NCBI GenBank assembly: GCA_945643635.1
Contig: CALZFC010000164.1
Coordinates: 167,501 to 231,500, forward strand
Length of the DNA stretch: 64,000 nucleotides
DNA from: Allodiplogaster sudhausi
Taxonomy: Eukaryota; Nematoda; Chromadorea; Rhabditida; Diplogasteridae
Reading direction: 5' to 3'
In this document: in pieces, positions 1 through 13,898 of the stretch
Layout of the letters: each line of letters starts with the position of its first letter
Numbering within the stretch: the stretch's first letter is position 1
Notes under the pieces: model-generated
Seen by the model: only the letters and a program-made list of their open reading frames with translations
What the model was told of the DNA's origin: nothing
The model's database searches: none
Program-made: the position numbers and the translations under genes

Positions 1-23
1 CTCTTCCAGAACTCTAAAGAAAC

Positions 24-229
24 CTGGCAAAGTCGCCGGCGCTCGGATAGTTTGGTGGAAAGGAGCCAAAGTAGCCGCCGAGCTGGCCGGCAAAGTTGGC
101 TGCGGCTGCCGCCGACGTGGCCGTCGCGGCTGCGGCCACCGAAGCAGCAGACGACACGGATGAGGCGTCAGAGGCGGAAGGCAACGCGTCACTCGCGCCA
201 GTCGATGACATCGGGGAGGGAATGTGGAG
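24..229 (-). CDS. First coding exon of an unidentified gene, Ala/Ser-rich N-terminus (partial)
   Basis: On the minus strand an acceptor (cttttcag, 230-237) opens an exon whose first ATG is at 209-211. The frame stays open to a donor (GCCAG|GTTTCT) at 23/22, so 188 coding bases (62 codons plus two bases) are visible. The peptide starts MSSTGASD, runs through a Ser/Ala-rich stretch containing an AAAAATATSAAAAA-like segment, then becomes Gly/Phe/Pro/Tyr-rich (FAGQLGGYFGSFPPNY). Low-complexity N-termini of this kind are common in transcription factors, but no domain is visible and I do not recognise the protein. GC content is much higher than in the neighbouring DNA, as in the other real exons here. 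The rest of the gene lies left of the window. The exon call is moderately sure; function is unknown. Confidence 0.5.
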
Positions 230-1155
230 CTGAAAAGCGGGCACTCGTAGACCAAAAGTTATGGTTATGGAGAGAAAAAAGGACTGAAAATTCATTCACA
301 ACAAGATTCAATAAGTTCTGAGCGGAGAAGAATTTTTTCCTCGTCTTCTGACGGCTGATAAGACGACGGAAAGAGCGGAAAGAAAGCGAAGAAATAATCA
401 GAATGACAGAAGCTCTCCTCTCATTGTCGGAGGAATACTTAAGGAGGCGAAGTAAATTTACATACATACTTTCCAAGTGTCCATCTTGCGTCAGCAAATA
501 TGAGCTTCTCTCTCTGACTCTCACTTTCTCTCCCATTCTTTCTCTTCCTTCTACTTCTTTGTGTTGTTTGTCCGACCGCAGAATGTTAATTAGTAGACAA
601 AGAAAGAGGGGAAGATGACTGAGTGATAAGAGGAGATACGGCATGAAACAACGGCAAAATGCGCAGCACCTCATTAAATCCTCGCACATGCGCATGTCTC
701 CCAAGGCTCCTTGAAGAGGCAAACAAGTAAGATTACCTGTAGGTCTCTGCTGCTTCTGCTGACTTCTGCCTTCCTAACTAAGAAGCCCAAGAATCTGACT
801 AGGGAAAAAAGTACAAAAAGATCAGGTGATATGTATGACGCTAATGAGGAAGGAGACTAATGAGGAAGGGGGGTGATGGTGTGCTGCCGAACTCTATATG
901 CGCATCCTCTTTTAGATTCATGACAAGAATGATGTTGAATGATAATTTTAATGCAATCAAATATGGTGGCATGGTAATCGTTCTATTATTCAGAGAAAGA
1001 CATTCAATCTATAACAAGTACACGCATGCTTGGGCTACTCGAGTACACACTTGACACTTCGCGGGCGATTCTGTGGTATTCAGAAGTAAAAAGCGAAAAG
1101 TGAAAGCGAAACGCGGAGAGGGAAGGAGAGAGTGAGAGAAAGAGAAATGCGAGAG

Positions 1156-1158
<3 letters not shown>

Positions 1159-1196
<38 letters not shown>
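1159..1196. repeat. (GA)n microsatellite
   Basis: An uninterrupted GA dinucleotide run of about 38 bp inside a purine-rich stretch. Confidence 0.9.
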
Positions 1197-1198
<2 letters not shown>

Positions 1199-2880
1199 CA
1201 TTCAGCCAAGGAGTACTACTCATCGGGCACTGAGTGATCCTACAAGCACTGCCAACGGGATGAAAGTACTACTCTGGCTCAAGGAGTTGCTTTTTCGAGT
1301 AGCCAGGAGAGTGGAGAGGAGAGAAAAAAGGCAGCGAACTTTTGCGGGCTCATTCAGTGCGAGAACTCCCACTTGGGCGGGGAGGTGCAGGTCTAAGGGT
1401 CTCTCCTAGGCCCTAGGACCTCTACAGACCCTCGCAGCGCCTCTGGCGTCCAAGTCGAGTGCCACTACGGACGGTTCTCAATGACTGGTGGAGAGGCTGA
1501 TGAGAGTGGGCCGAAAAGAGAAAAGAGCTAAGAGGTTGGTTGAGGAGGGGGCGGGGTCGCATGGCTCTGCCAAGCCCCGCCCCCGACCAAAGCCGGCATC
1601 CAACTGCTGCACTCGCTGGCAAGCGGTGGTGGCTTTGCTGGCGGCAGAGAATTGAGAAAGTTCCGCCCACTTCGCAGAACCTCGCTTTTCAGCAGTAATA
1701 AGAGAATGGTAATTTGCCATCAGTTCTGGTTAACCGGCTTTTAAAGGATCGCGACACTCACTGTCAGTATGTTTTTATATTATTACTTTTGGTCCATTCT
1801 TCAAACAGCACTTCTCTGTCGCTCTATGTACATACGTATGTCAATTCTAAAAAAAAACAACAAATTTCCTGCTCATAAAATCTATCGATTTCTGTATTCA
1901 TGCAAAGACGTGTCAGAATTCTACTCTAGCAATCAGCTTTTTTTTAAGAAAGAAAAGCTTAATTGTAACTTTGAGCAATCAAATATTAATACATATGTAC
2001 ATATACATAATTAATATTCATATTTGTGATCCAAGTGCGGTTAGTATATTATGCTGATTTTAAAAAATCTTTCTTTCTCACAAACTCACTTTGTTTTTGT
2101 TGCCTTTATGTACTTGCGTAATTCGTGATAATATAGGATGGTTCTATTTATTGAATTTTTTTTTGATAACGAAGGAATCAACATTAGAATGTACAGAGAC
2201 GAATAATATGTAAATAAAAAATGAACATGCTATCTATTGGATATGTATACTTATTTACTATCAATTTGTTTTTCCTATTGCTTGTTTTTGGATTATAGTG
2301 ACTATTGGCTTCAAAACATAATCTTCTTAAAAAAAATCTTCCCGAAAGAGCGAGAATGCGATTAAAATCAGATAAAATTGAATAATTAGTTCAAGTGTAA
2401 AATAAGAATCCGTTTATGCATTTTCATTGTAGATCTTTAATTACGTCTGCAATAATTCCTGCGAGCGAATGAAAAAATGAAAACGAAGTATGCACAGACT
2501 TCTCCTCTTAGCGAAAGTATAAAGGTGTGAAATGTGTGGATACTAAGTAAGATGAGGATGCGGCTACTAACAAGAGGATTCACTTCAAGATAAAAGTGAG
2601 AAAGGTGGCATAAATGTCAGACCCCGACTGTAGAAAAGAGGCTGAAGAGAGCGTGACAGGTGAGCAGGGAAGAGAGAAATGCTGAAAGAGTGAGAGACAA
2701 AAGAGAGAACGAGAGGGGGAGAGAACGAGTTATTGAGTCGTGTAAAATATATTCGTCATATCCAACACTCGAGTGGCGCCTTCACATTACATTTTAATCA
2801 TTTATTTATTTATGCATCATTTTTAAGATGTGACAATATCGAGTTATATTGGACGAGAAATCGAATTGATGAAAACAATA

Positions 2881-2984
2881 CAGAGAGAGAGAGAGAGAGA
2901 GAAAGAGAGGGAGAAAGAGGGAGAGAGAGAGCGCGAGAGAGAGAGAGAGGGAGAGGGAGAGAGAGAGAGAGCGAGAGAGGAGAA
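2881..2984. repeat. Imperfect (GA)n microsatellite
   Basis: A purine-only GA/GGGA tract of about 100 bp. It creates a false Glu/Arg-rich frame on plus and a Ser/Leu-rich one on minus. Confidence 0.9.
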
Positions 2985-5226
2985 GTTGAATGCAGCGAGG
3001 AGATCTTCCAGAGTTCATCATGTAGCTGCATACATATGCGATGTGATGACTCCGAAGATCCTTCCTACTCGAGTGACGAATTGCTGAAGGTGGACTGCGA
3101 AAAGATGAAAGATATAAGCGAAATCATCGAAAAATGTAACGAGATTAAACAAAATATGAATGAGACAAGAAAGTAGAGATAACGGATTCAGCCTAATTGA
3201 ATTTTTTTCTCCATATCGGCGCCAAGAAAGAGACGGAGATAGAGAGAGAGAGAGAGATAGGGAGAGAAAAAGAAAGAAGTAGAGAGGAAGAAGCGGAGAG
3301 AGATATGTAAAGGGAGAAAGAACTAATAATTTAATTTGAATATAAAATGCTCTTTGTTACAGTACTGTCTCATTTCTGATTTTCTTTATAACTAGTCCTA
3401 TCTGTTTCTAATGGCAAGAGATGCTCGACTGGTATAGGTTTTCCACGAGAATAGGGATGATATAGTATCTGTGTGTGAAGATTCTCATACGAATTGGAGT
3501 CATCTCTGAAGGAGCAAAAAACTCAATGTCAATCATGAATGAATTTGTGGCCTTTTACCTGTCACACAGGCGAGAGAGAATGTGATGTGGAGAGATGTGA
3601 CGACTACGTAAAATGGTCAGGAAAACTAAAATATATTGCGGTTGATTTTCGGGCACTTTTAACCACGAGAAGATGCGTGGACTGTGGCGGTTGACGTCTC
3701 TAAACCTACTTATGTATCACAACTTCACCTCTCCGTGATTCATGAACGACGTTCAAGGTGGAGCATGGTTTATCTTTCAGATAAAGCACATATTTATTTA
3801 ATTTATCGAACGATAGAAAAATCCAAATAGTTCAACAAATTTCGTGATGAGATAAATAAATTCAGCATGCAAAATATTAAAATTAAAAAAATTTCGCTGC
3901 AGTTCTTTAAACGGCACTCTGAGTATTCTTCGGCGGTCGGAAAGTAAGAATGCGTGCTAAATGATAAATCGACTTATAATTATTATACAAACCAAACGTC
4001 CGCTTACATACATAGAACAATTTTTTAGCTGCCGAATAATTCGATTTCCTTGTCTCTTCAATATCTGCAATGAGTAAAAATCTTATGTATATTAGTGACT
4101 CTTAAAAATAAATATTTACTAAAGAATCTAAAAACTCAATCTTTAATTCGCTCTTTTTTGTCTGATACAATGGTGAGAGAACATCTGATTTAGAGAGACT
4201 CGACTACAATGATAAGGAAATTTCTAATAAATTATCTTGGTGTTTTAGTACTTATTCAAGAGTAGATCATTAAAAGAAACAAGCAAATCTGCCAAAGCGT
4301 TGTACCTAATATTTGTCCAGTTTAGTCTCTCTGCATACGTCTTCTCTCACTATCGTTCGCTCATTGCTTTCTTTCTTTCGCTCTCTTTTTCCTGTCTTGT
4401 TGTAGTAATAGGCGAGACAGGATTCCTGTTTCTATTGAAATCTATTTTTGCACTTATGTATGTACATGCATAAATACTTGAAGGTATTGTACCTTCGTTT
4501 TGTTTGTTCTTAATGTTTCACTTATTCTGATATTTTTTCCTCAACGTGTCAGACAGTGGAACAGTGTTATTATATCTTTAATGGCGACGAATTAGCAATA
4601 ATCTGCTGAAGAGTGGACAAATGCGGTTCAAATACTTTGGATCTCTCAAAGAAAGACAATCGAGAAATTCAAGTCGAGATTGTCCGAAGAAGGCTGACAT
4701 TGACTCATCTGCATTAGGACAAATAGATTGTTGTGTCGAGGAGAGAAGACCCGCCTGTGGAAAGAGGTTAGCAAAATATGAGAGAGAGATGTTGAAGCAC
4801 TGAAAGAGGACTGAGACACGCACTGCAGGCAGAACAATCAATCTTCGCTCTCTGGCACTTCAAGAAAGGCACTTTGTGTAACAATGAACAACTTAAGTAC
4901 AATACTGCTTCCAAATATGTATGTATGCTGCAACAAAAGTCACAGCAATAATGACTTCAAACAACAGGAAAACAAAAGTTGGGAGCTTCACAATGAAATC
5001 ACAGCTTGGAGGATGGCAGGGAAAAGGGAAGGGAAGAGGGCGAGAATATGCATGCGAGTGGCTATCACAATCGAAGCAAGCATGGCAAGATTCCAACATG
5101 TACAATGGAGAAGCCCGTAGGAATCATCCAGTAGCAGATGATCTGGCGGGGGGCTGTATGGCCTGGGCAGAAGCGGTCCCAGTCAAATTGGGCCCACGAC
5201 TGCCCCAGCAGCAGCATGCAATTGTT

Positions 5227-6959
5227 TCACCGCGTTGTTGGTGAGTGCTTGCGCTGCTTGTACGTTTTGGGAGGGATGGGAGGAGCGGGGGCTGATGCTG
5301 CCGAGTTGGTGGACGAGCCTGCACAGGACGGGGCAGGCAGGGGAGGCGGAGGGGGCGAGAGGGATGCGCCTGGCGACAGCTGTTGGTGCTGGCTGCAAAT
5401 CAACAAAATTTATTTATTTTTAAAAATTATTTTTGTTCTCTCAGAATCATTTCTCCGCATAATTCAACATTATATCTATTTTTAGTACAAAATATTCCAT
5501 CAATCTATAGAAATATCTCGTTAAATGCAGGATACCTAAAAATAGAGTGAAAGTCAACAAATAAAGATGGGCGAGAGGCTGACCCTGGTTTCGGCGGTAG
5601 AGGGGGCGGAGGCTGTTGCTGAAGAGCAGAGCGACGAGGGGGCAGAGCGGGCGGATTGGGAGTGGACGAAGGCGGAAGAGGCACGGAAAGGGAGACTGTC
5701 GGAGACACCGCTTCGGGCGGACTGCCGGAGGGCGGGCTGAAGGGAATCTATCGACGTGAGAGACACTTCCCTTCTTTACTCTTCTTCACTTCCACTTTCA
5801 CTCTTTTGTTCTTATTGTTTGGCACTGACTAAATACTCTCTTCCGTCCTCTCTGTCTCTCTCTCCCTCTTCTCTTTCCCTCACTCACGCGCTTCTTACCG
5901 GTCCAGTACAACTCGAAGACTTTCGGTGCCGTTTGAAGTTAGTGCAGCATTCGATGTCGGTGACGTGATCTAATTGGAGAGCTCCATTAAAACCACCCTT
6001 GCTTAAAAATGTGTCTTATGTAAAAGAAAAAGAAGCAGCTTACCGCTTCTGTGTTCGTTGAGTTTGTATGGGGAGTTGAGAGAGTGGAAGCCGGTCGGCG
6101 GGGTGGAATCGCAGGCGGTGACACCACAGAAGACGTGTTTGAAGGGAGAGGGGGAGAAGAGGGGAAGAAGAAAGAGGGCGGAGGGGCGGCTGCGGCGGAG
6201 GTGGCCGAAGAGGGTTGGGAAGAGGAGGTGCTCGGCGACGTCACGAGGCCCGCAGCTGGCGTCTCTAGAGCAGGCCGACTTGGCTGATGGTGGTCATCTG
6301 AAGAATTCTTTTGAGTGATTTAAAGGTAACTTTCGTAAGGGTCCCCACGCCTATTTTTTGGAAGGGTCCCCAAGAGCTATTGAAACCCATGGCAAGAGAC
6401 TTACTAGAGCTAACCTGGACTCTTGGCCGTTGTGGCGGGTGAGGTAGTTGCAGGGGAGGGCGTGGAAGTGGGACTGGTTGCCTGGGCAGGAGCCGCAACT
6501 CCTGCCTTCGTCGCCCGTCGCGGGTACAGGGGAGGGGGAGCGTTGCCCATGGGCAGGCCAGCTGCTCGGCTTACCTGAACAGAGGACTTGAAGTTATTTC
6601 TATCTTTCTTTCCCTCGCTCTCTTTTTATCTGTCTCTCTCTCGCGCTCTCTCTACCTTGCGAGGCTGAAGGGGAGGAGGTGGCGTTGGAGAGTGGCCGAG
6701 AGAGACGGCGGGAGGGGGCACCATTCCGGCTCGCTGGGTCTGCAAAGGGAATATATCTGTATCAGTCTTCATCAACCAAGATGCAAACACTCTGTCACTA
6801 TCAGAGGATACCAAATGCTAGATTGAAAGGCACATTGTCGGAGAAATGGAGAATTGGAAGAGCGAATAAGGGGCGGTCTAATGTCGAATATATGTAGAAT
6901 GTTAACCAGAGAGAGAGAGAGAGAGATGAGAGAGAGAGAAAAGAGAGGGAGAGAGAAGA

Positions 6960-6993
<34 letters not shown>

Positions 6994-8183
6994 AAAGAGA
7001 GGGAGAGAGAAGAAGAGAGAGAGAGAGAGAGAGAAAGAGAAAAAAATTAAAAGAGTGTAGGGAACGTGAGAGTGTAAGAGCACGTGAGAGGCCCACTGTC
7101 CTCCATTCCATCTCATAGTCTACAACTCCTACTGCCGGTAGTCTGATGATCAAATCAGTTGGAGAATGAAAATGACAACTATTTCGAGGAGCATGAGTGA
7201 ACAGAAGGAAATAGAAATATATGAGCATATTGGGCGGAAGACTGAGAGAGCGAGAGAAGAGAGAGGGAGAGAGAACGAGAAGAGAGGGAGAGAGAACGAG
7301 AAGAGAGGGAGAGAGAACGAGAGGAGAGAGAACGAAAGATAGTGAGAGAGAGATAGGGAGAGAGACATAAAAGAAAAACTAAACGGAAGTGAGCGTAACT
7401 ATATCGTGGAAAGAGATGTTAAAGGGCTTACTTTACACTACTAGTTAACGAAGTAGTGGCGAGGAGAAGGACAAATTGAGTGAAGAAAGCAAAGTATCTT
7501 CTGTGAAAGCGAAAGATCAAGGGGATGAAGAGAAAAGAAATAGCAGAGGAGCGGCAGAATAGGTCCTTGATGGCCCCCTTAAATAAGATGTCTCGTTACC
7601 TGCCGGGCTGCCTTCCCGTGCTCGCGTGTTCCTCTCGGGATGTCAGAGAGAGTGAAGTGGCCTGAAGATTGGAGTTTATTGGACAACATCGTACTATACA
7701 TAATAATAATTCCTTTTATTACTATTGCTATATTCTTATTATAATCTGCAATTAGTTGGAAAATGAGTATAGTATAATATAACATAATGCATCAGAAATA
7801 ATAATAATAATAAACAATAATAATAATAATTCCTAATTTCATTATTATTATTACTATATTCTTATTGTAAGTTGAAACTGCAAGTTGTTGGAAAGTGAAC
7901 ATCTTTCTCGAGCATAATAAACTAGTTGGCCCCGGCACACTAAAGTGGTTGAAGCAGAAAACATTTATAAAAACGACGAGGGGGGATTAGTCGAATGGGA
8001 TAAAGAGGAAAGTGATGAGCGAGAGGCCGAAAAGGAAGATATGAGAGAGAAGAAAAATGTGAGTCACATGACTGTTGACGTTGCGGGACGAGGTGTTATC
8101 TCAAGCTGCCCCCTTTTTCTTGGGATAATTCACGAGGATATGTAGGGAACGAATTGATAAGCGAGAATGAGAATGGGAGAGAG

Positions 8184-8227
<44 letters not shown>

Positions 8228-8552
8228 GAGATAAAAGACACACCTGCACTCTGCGTGTCCTCTTGCGAAGATTGGTGCAGAACCGGCTGCCGGGCAGAAC
8301 GGTGTCCCGGGCTGCAATAACGAAGACATTACTTACTTGACATTCATAAAAGGGCCGAACAACTTCTCAACATCTGAGAGAGAAATTCAGTCGAATTCAA
8401 TAAAATTTTCCATAAACGAATGAAAAAATAAAAAAAAAACCCTTGAAAACCCTTGTTTATAATATCCGGTGTCCCAGTGCAAGTTTCTATGGCAGCTGTT
8501 ACGGCCTGCTGTTGTGGAAGAAGGGTGAGAGAGAGAAAGAGAGAAAGAGAGT

Positions 8553-8588
<36 letters not shown>

Positions 8589-10495
8589 CGAGGGGGGGGG
8601 GTTAAGCCAAGCATTAGCTTCCGCCGGAAGTCACCTGGCGAGACGGCAATTAGTGGAGAGGGAGAGAGAGGAGAAAGAAGAGGAAAAGTGAGGACAAAGG
8701 AGACATAGAGAAGTAAGAGGGAGAGAGGGAAGAGAAAATACGAAACAGTGAGAGAGAGAGGGAGAGAGAGGAGTGGGAGAGAGCGAGAGACGAGAGAGCG
8801 AGAGAGAGAGAGAGAGAGAGAGTGTGTGTAAGGTAAGCAAGAAAGAGAGCAGAAACACTCGGTTGCACATGATGTTACGTTCTACAAGTTGGCTGTGGAG
8901 TTGGACAAGTTGGTGAGAGAGTGATAGCGAGGGTAGACAGAAACAGCGTGAGAGGGGAGAGAGGGAAGATAGAGAGGGTATCGAGAGAGATAGGGGTGAG
9001 GGAGAGAGAGTATGAGAGAGGGGGAGAAAAAGAGGAGAGAGAGAGAGAGAGGAGAGAGAGGAGAGAGAGAGAGAGAGAGAGAGTTGATCGAGAGAGGGAA
9101 GGAGAGAAGGAAGAGAGACATAGAAGAAAAGATGGAGAGAGAGAGGCAATGGGAAACAATAGAGAAAAAACCCAAGTTGGCAGATGATGGTGAGGTTGTG
9201 ATAAAGATAGGTGGACGACGAAAAAAAGGGTGGAGCTCTGTCAATACTAGGTCTGGATAGATGGGAAAGTAAATTAACAATTAATTAATTAATAAAAAAG
9301 TACGAATACAGCCAGCCAGAATCGAGAAATATGACAATGTGGGAGGTTGTACTCTGATTGTGAGGAACGGCAAGATGATGGCATATAAAAAGGACGGGAA
9401 AGAGTGATGAACGGACCGCTATTAAGAAGGCGTGGCTAGAGAGAAGGGCGCACAACTAACAACGTCAAATTGTGCACCATTCGAGTAGAGTAGAGATGGG
9501 GCGTGTCTATTAATATTCGACATGGTGGTGGTAAGGAACTACTACTGAAATGACAGATGCATCTGTTGTGGATGAAGCTGGAATACTTCCATCTTTATGG
9601 GATGAAAAGACCACCTCCAAGATGTCGTTCAGTGGTGGCTTGTATTCCATTAATGCCTTGTACAGAAGAGAGCTGAGCATTCTTTTCTCTTCTTTTTTTC
9701 TTAAAAGAAAGGGAAGGCAGATAGAAGTGCGATAGAAGGAAGGTGAGAGTAGGAAAGAGAAGGAGAGAGGGACATAGAGAGAGAGAGAGAACGGAAGAGA
9801 GAGAGAGAGAGAGAGAGCGAGAACGTACGTGTCGAAGAAGCTAAAGAGAAAAAAAATATGCCTTGCATGAGGAATATCCCAATTAGCACAGATTAGGATG
9901 ATCCAGATGAATAGGTCGGGGTGCTATGTGAGCAAGAGTGGAGAATGGACACATCTCATAATGGGATTAGAGAGATGGAGGGGGCACAGAACAAATGAGG
10001 AGAGGGGCGACAGTCAAGCAGCCAGAAAGTGAGTCAGAGAGGGAGAGAGCGAGATAGAGAGATAGAAATATATGTCCAGTTATAGGCTACAGTCAAGTGA
10101 AAACGAGCCCTTTCGCTCTCCCTCCCTCTCTCTCTCTCAGATTTAACTAGTTTAAAATGGATGCCCCTAGCTAACCCGTCTTGGTCGTACGATGGCGTCG
10201 GTGGTGCTGTTTGAGCGCCAGGCGTGTATGTGTTGCCCGGTGTCAGCGTGGCACTCGACGCACCACCCGGCGCACCGGAACTCGAGCCGAAGGAGGTGAA
10301 CGAGGACGCAAACGACATGCCTGGAAGGTTTAGTGTGGTTGGTGGACTTGTACTTGTACTTGTTCTCTGTTTGTCTGTCTCTCTCTCCCCCTCTCTTTCT
10401 TTCTTGTTCCCTCTCCCCCCTCTCTCTCTCCGCTTCCAAGTCATGGCCTCTAGAAAGAGTTACTTACCTCTTGCTGCCTCTCCTCCCCACCCTTG

Positions 10496-10555
<60 letters not shown>

Positions 10556-11714
10556 CGTGATGTTGCTGCTGTTGCTTGGGAGGCCGAATTCCTGGCGAGC
10601 GCATAACGTGAGGAGGGTGTCTTGGTTTCTGAAAGAGAGAGAAAAAATGGTTCCAAAATATAAATTGTTCTCCACAGAATGAACAATCAGACTGAATCAT
10701 CACAACATTTAAAAGGCCTGGAATTTTTTTTTTCATTTTCTGTGGAGTCGCCCCAATATATGTATATTCGTATGCACATAAACATAAAGGGATCCAACTG
10801 ATTTAGAGTTGTACAATTTCCTTGACTTCAATAAATACAGTAACATTAGCGGATCTCTCATTTACAAGACGGAAAAGTGTGCAAGATCGTGATGTCATCA
10901 AATCGAATTGATATCCAAAAATAGCAACATCGTCTTTCAACTAGATTCTCTACGGGAAGCAAGAGAAAAGGAAGAGCTGAAAATATCGAAGCCGGTTATT
11001 TTAGAGAGAGCGGAAGAAGATGGACAGAAGAAAAAAGAAAGATTGATAACGAGATGATAAAGAAGACTAAGGAAACAAATTGAGAGAGAGAAAGAGAGAG
11101 AACGGCAGAGGAAGAGAGAAAGAGAGCAACAGATAGGAGGGAGCGAGAAGAAAAGAGAGGGAGGAAAAGAGCTAGATAGAGAAAGAGAGGCATGAAATAT
11201 TTTTAGAAGCGTAAGTAAAGAAAAGACTGATACAATTCTAAAATGCACTTGAAATTTAAAGACACAAAGCCAATGGTTAGATTTCTGATAAGCCATTTTT
11301 TAATTCGAATAGTCTTTTTTTTTCTTTTGAATGTACTACTAATATAATGGAATGCAACGACGGGGGGGGGGGGCAGAAATAAGTGAAAATAAAAGCCTTA
11401 AATTACTTATAATGAGGGCGCCCAAAACCCCGAGGAAAGATGAGTGAGGGGATGGCGGACACAGTTAATTCAGGTTAAACATTGCTAATTTGTCGTATAA
11501 TATGTCATTTACGCTCGAATTATTGACATTTTAACCATTACTGAAAATTTGTCGAGGCAGTAGGCGTAAAGAACAGGTAAGGAATATTAGAGAGAAGGGA
11601 TGAATCTCAGAGCCTGACAGCCACGTTTGCGTCTTTACTGCTAATAGCATCGCCGTTCAAATAGCGCGGAAAGAGTGCGATCTATCTCAAGAGTGCGGCA
11701 CGGAAAAAGGAAGT

Positions 11715-11761
<47 letters not shown>

Positions 11762-13850
11762 GGAGAGGATAGAGAACAGACTTAATAGGACAATTTGCCA
11801 ACTGTTCACCAGTATCTGTGTCTAAAGTGAAACATAAAGATGGAACAGAAAAAAACCCCACTGTTTTGCGGTGATCGAAGATAAATAGATTCACATTTTT
11901 CCCTTTTCGCGACATTTAATAATTCAGAATGTTTTCTGAATTAAAACATTACGAGCCTGGTGTCATTTTGAGCCTTTTGATTTCATTATTTATGGTGCAT
12001 ATTAAGCAGCGTACGCAGTGATGAACTAGGTTCGATGCACGACATCAGGCCGGGGTTCAAAGCCAAAAAACCCTTTCTCGGTCAAGAAAAAAAAAACAAA
12101 TTTATTGAAAAGAAATCCCGTTTGTCAAGCAAAAAAGTTTCCTCCGTAGGCTTCAAACTGCTCTGATTGTGAGCAGGCCGGGGTAAGGGGGGGGGGGGTT
12201 TCAATACGGCGAATGCACCGACCTTGTTCAGCAATGAGCGTACGTGGGTGATTCTATGTAACTCTCTTCTTACTTCTTATTCTAAGTTGATCTACTCTAT
12301 CTCTTTATTGATTCCAAACTGACTGCCTCGTTGGCCGGCTTGTCCTGGTCCTTTGGCTGAATCTTGAGTGATCGGTCATAGAGATACGATTCGAGGGCGT
12401 CCGAGTTCTCATCGAAGTCGCCAGTCGGATTGATTGACTCGAAGAATTGCTGCAAAGGTATGGAATTTCCACTTGGAAGATGAAAGACAACATTTGAAAT
12501 TATTTTAAGGTAACGTTTTGTCTACATATTTAATATAATATTTATTTGTGTTTCAGAGCAAATTTTCATTGATGTTTCATCTTAAATCGTATATTATTTT
12601 TAAATATATATTTATTAAATTTATAATTGTAACCGTTAAACATACAATCCTTCCAGATTAAAGCATATAAATCTGCTGTATTCCCACTATTTTTTAAAAT
12701 ATTTAGAATTCAAAATTTCGTAGATTATGCACACTTTCGGCTGCGCATTGCCACGTGGCGGAGGAGGCGAGCGTTGCGGGCAGCAGCAGCAGAATTGCAA
12801 GTGGAGCATGCCACTGCAGAAGAGAGAGAGAGAGAGAAAGAAGCTTCTGCTATACGGGCCGGAGTTTAGTGGAGAGAAAGAAGGATACGGTAGCGAAGAC
12901 ACTAGATACAGATGGCAATTGCAGAGTGTTGTACACTCTGCATAAGGAAAAGGATACTCGAGGGAGAAGGCACGATCACATCAAAACGGTTCCTTGACTC
13001 ACGATCAGTTTAAGCAATCAACTGACTGTGAGAGCATAACGGACCCTGTCATAGCAGAATAAGGAAGGGGAAGGAGGGGAGAGTTAAGCAAGTAGAGAGA
13101 GAGTGAGAGAGAAGAGAGAGAGATGAAGGAGAGAGAGAGAAAGGAGAGAATGGAGAGGGACAGAGAGATAGCTAGAGAGAGAAGGATATATGCAAGCAGT
13201 AGTTAAAGAGAGATGGTAGTTAAAGAGAGATGAAGTGAAACTCTCTCGAGGAACGGAAAGAATTGAAAGTGGCCGAGACTTGATGACCTCACAGGGCCTT
13301 TATGAGTGCAGCCAGCGACTAATTGCCGTTGTGTCAGATATGAATGAATATGGAGACGCGGCTGGTGAAATAGAGGGGAACAAAATGGTAGCAATGACCA
13401 AGGAATTACAATTAATAACAATTGTAGTATGACAGTGAATTTGATGTAATGTAAAAATTTTAATATTAGAAGTAATGTAATTATTATAAAACCAACTAAT
13501 TCAGTGGAAATTATTCCTAAACCAAGTAGTAAAGTGATAAAATAGTTAAATAGTATTTGGTTTATAAGTTGATATGCAGTTTTGTAGTCATTCACACATT
13601 CCTCCCTTTTCTAGAAATCTACACTTATTTCAACTGCTCGGTGTTTTGGTATCATTATTCCATCTTCCTTCTTTCCTTCCCAAACTAATCAATTTCAACC
13701 GGAAGTGATAGATGGAGTGGGAAAAGAGAGAGTCACGCGAGCAGTGCAGCAGTTGAGACAGAGTGTGTAAGAGGGCGAGAGAGATACAGGGATAGAGATA
13801 GAGAGAGCGAGAGAGAGAGATAAGAAGAGAAAGAGGGACAGAGGAGAGAA

Positions 13851-13898
<48 letters not shown>

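Larger units (their letters stand above)
230..5226. other. Intergenic spacer with GA microsatellites
   Basis: The spacer lies between the 3' end of Sos (stop at 5227) and the first exon of the next minus-strand gene. I see AT-rich DNA with GA tracts at about 1159-1196, 2881-2984 and 3238-3260. Open frames across 2733-3176 and 4578-4841 are not supported by splice structure or recognisable sequence. The upstream gene's promoter should lie within its first kilobase. Confidence 0.5.
5227..12449 (-). other. Sos: Sos exons 33-43: end of Cdc25 domain and SH3-binding proline-rich tail
   Basis: Exons in transcript order: 12324-12449 ([12 protein letters not shown], matching RFFENLNPMGN), 10550-10628 ([13 protein letters not shown]), 10176-10320, 8244-8311, 7600-7631, 6656-6739 (PPPPLQPRK), 6415-6574 ([11 protein letters not shown]), 6044-6264 ([11 protein letters not shown]), 5899-5969, 5584-5736 ([10 protein letters not shown] and [10 protein letters not shown]), 5227-5392 ([12 protein letters not shown], stop). 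At least four sites fit the class II PxxPxR/K motif bound by Grb2/Drk SH3 domains, and the last resembles the C-terminal PPKTYKRE of human SOS1. Phases 0-0, 0-1, 1-2, 2-1, 1-0, 0-0, 0-1, 1-0, 0-2, 2-2 and 2-0 agree throughout. Exon 37 (32 bp) and the acceptor of exon 40 were chosen mainly by phase. Confidence 0.85.

Noticed and set aside
189..722. 177-codon minus ORF upstream of the first exon at 24-229
   Set aside because: It reads through a pyrimidine-rich region in a different frame from the GC-rich exon and has no recognisable sequence or splice logic.
2733..3176. 147-codon plus ORF with a long Glu/Arg-rich centre
   Set aside because: The centre is the translation of a GA microsatellite. 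The flanks look non-coding, and no family resemblance was seen.
8631..9280. Several overlapping minus ORFs rich in Ser and Leu
   Set aside because: They are translations of CT repeats in a Sos intron. All three frames are open for the same trivial reason.
12020..12065. tRNA-like box (aggttcgatgc, ggggttcaaagcc)
   Set aside because: No matching A box or cloverleaf could be drawn around either segment.
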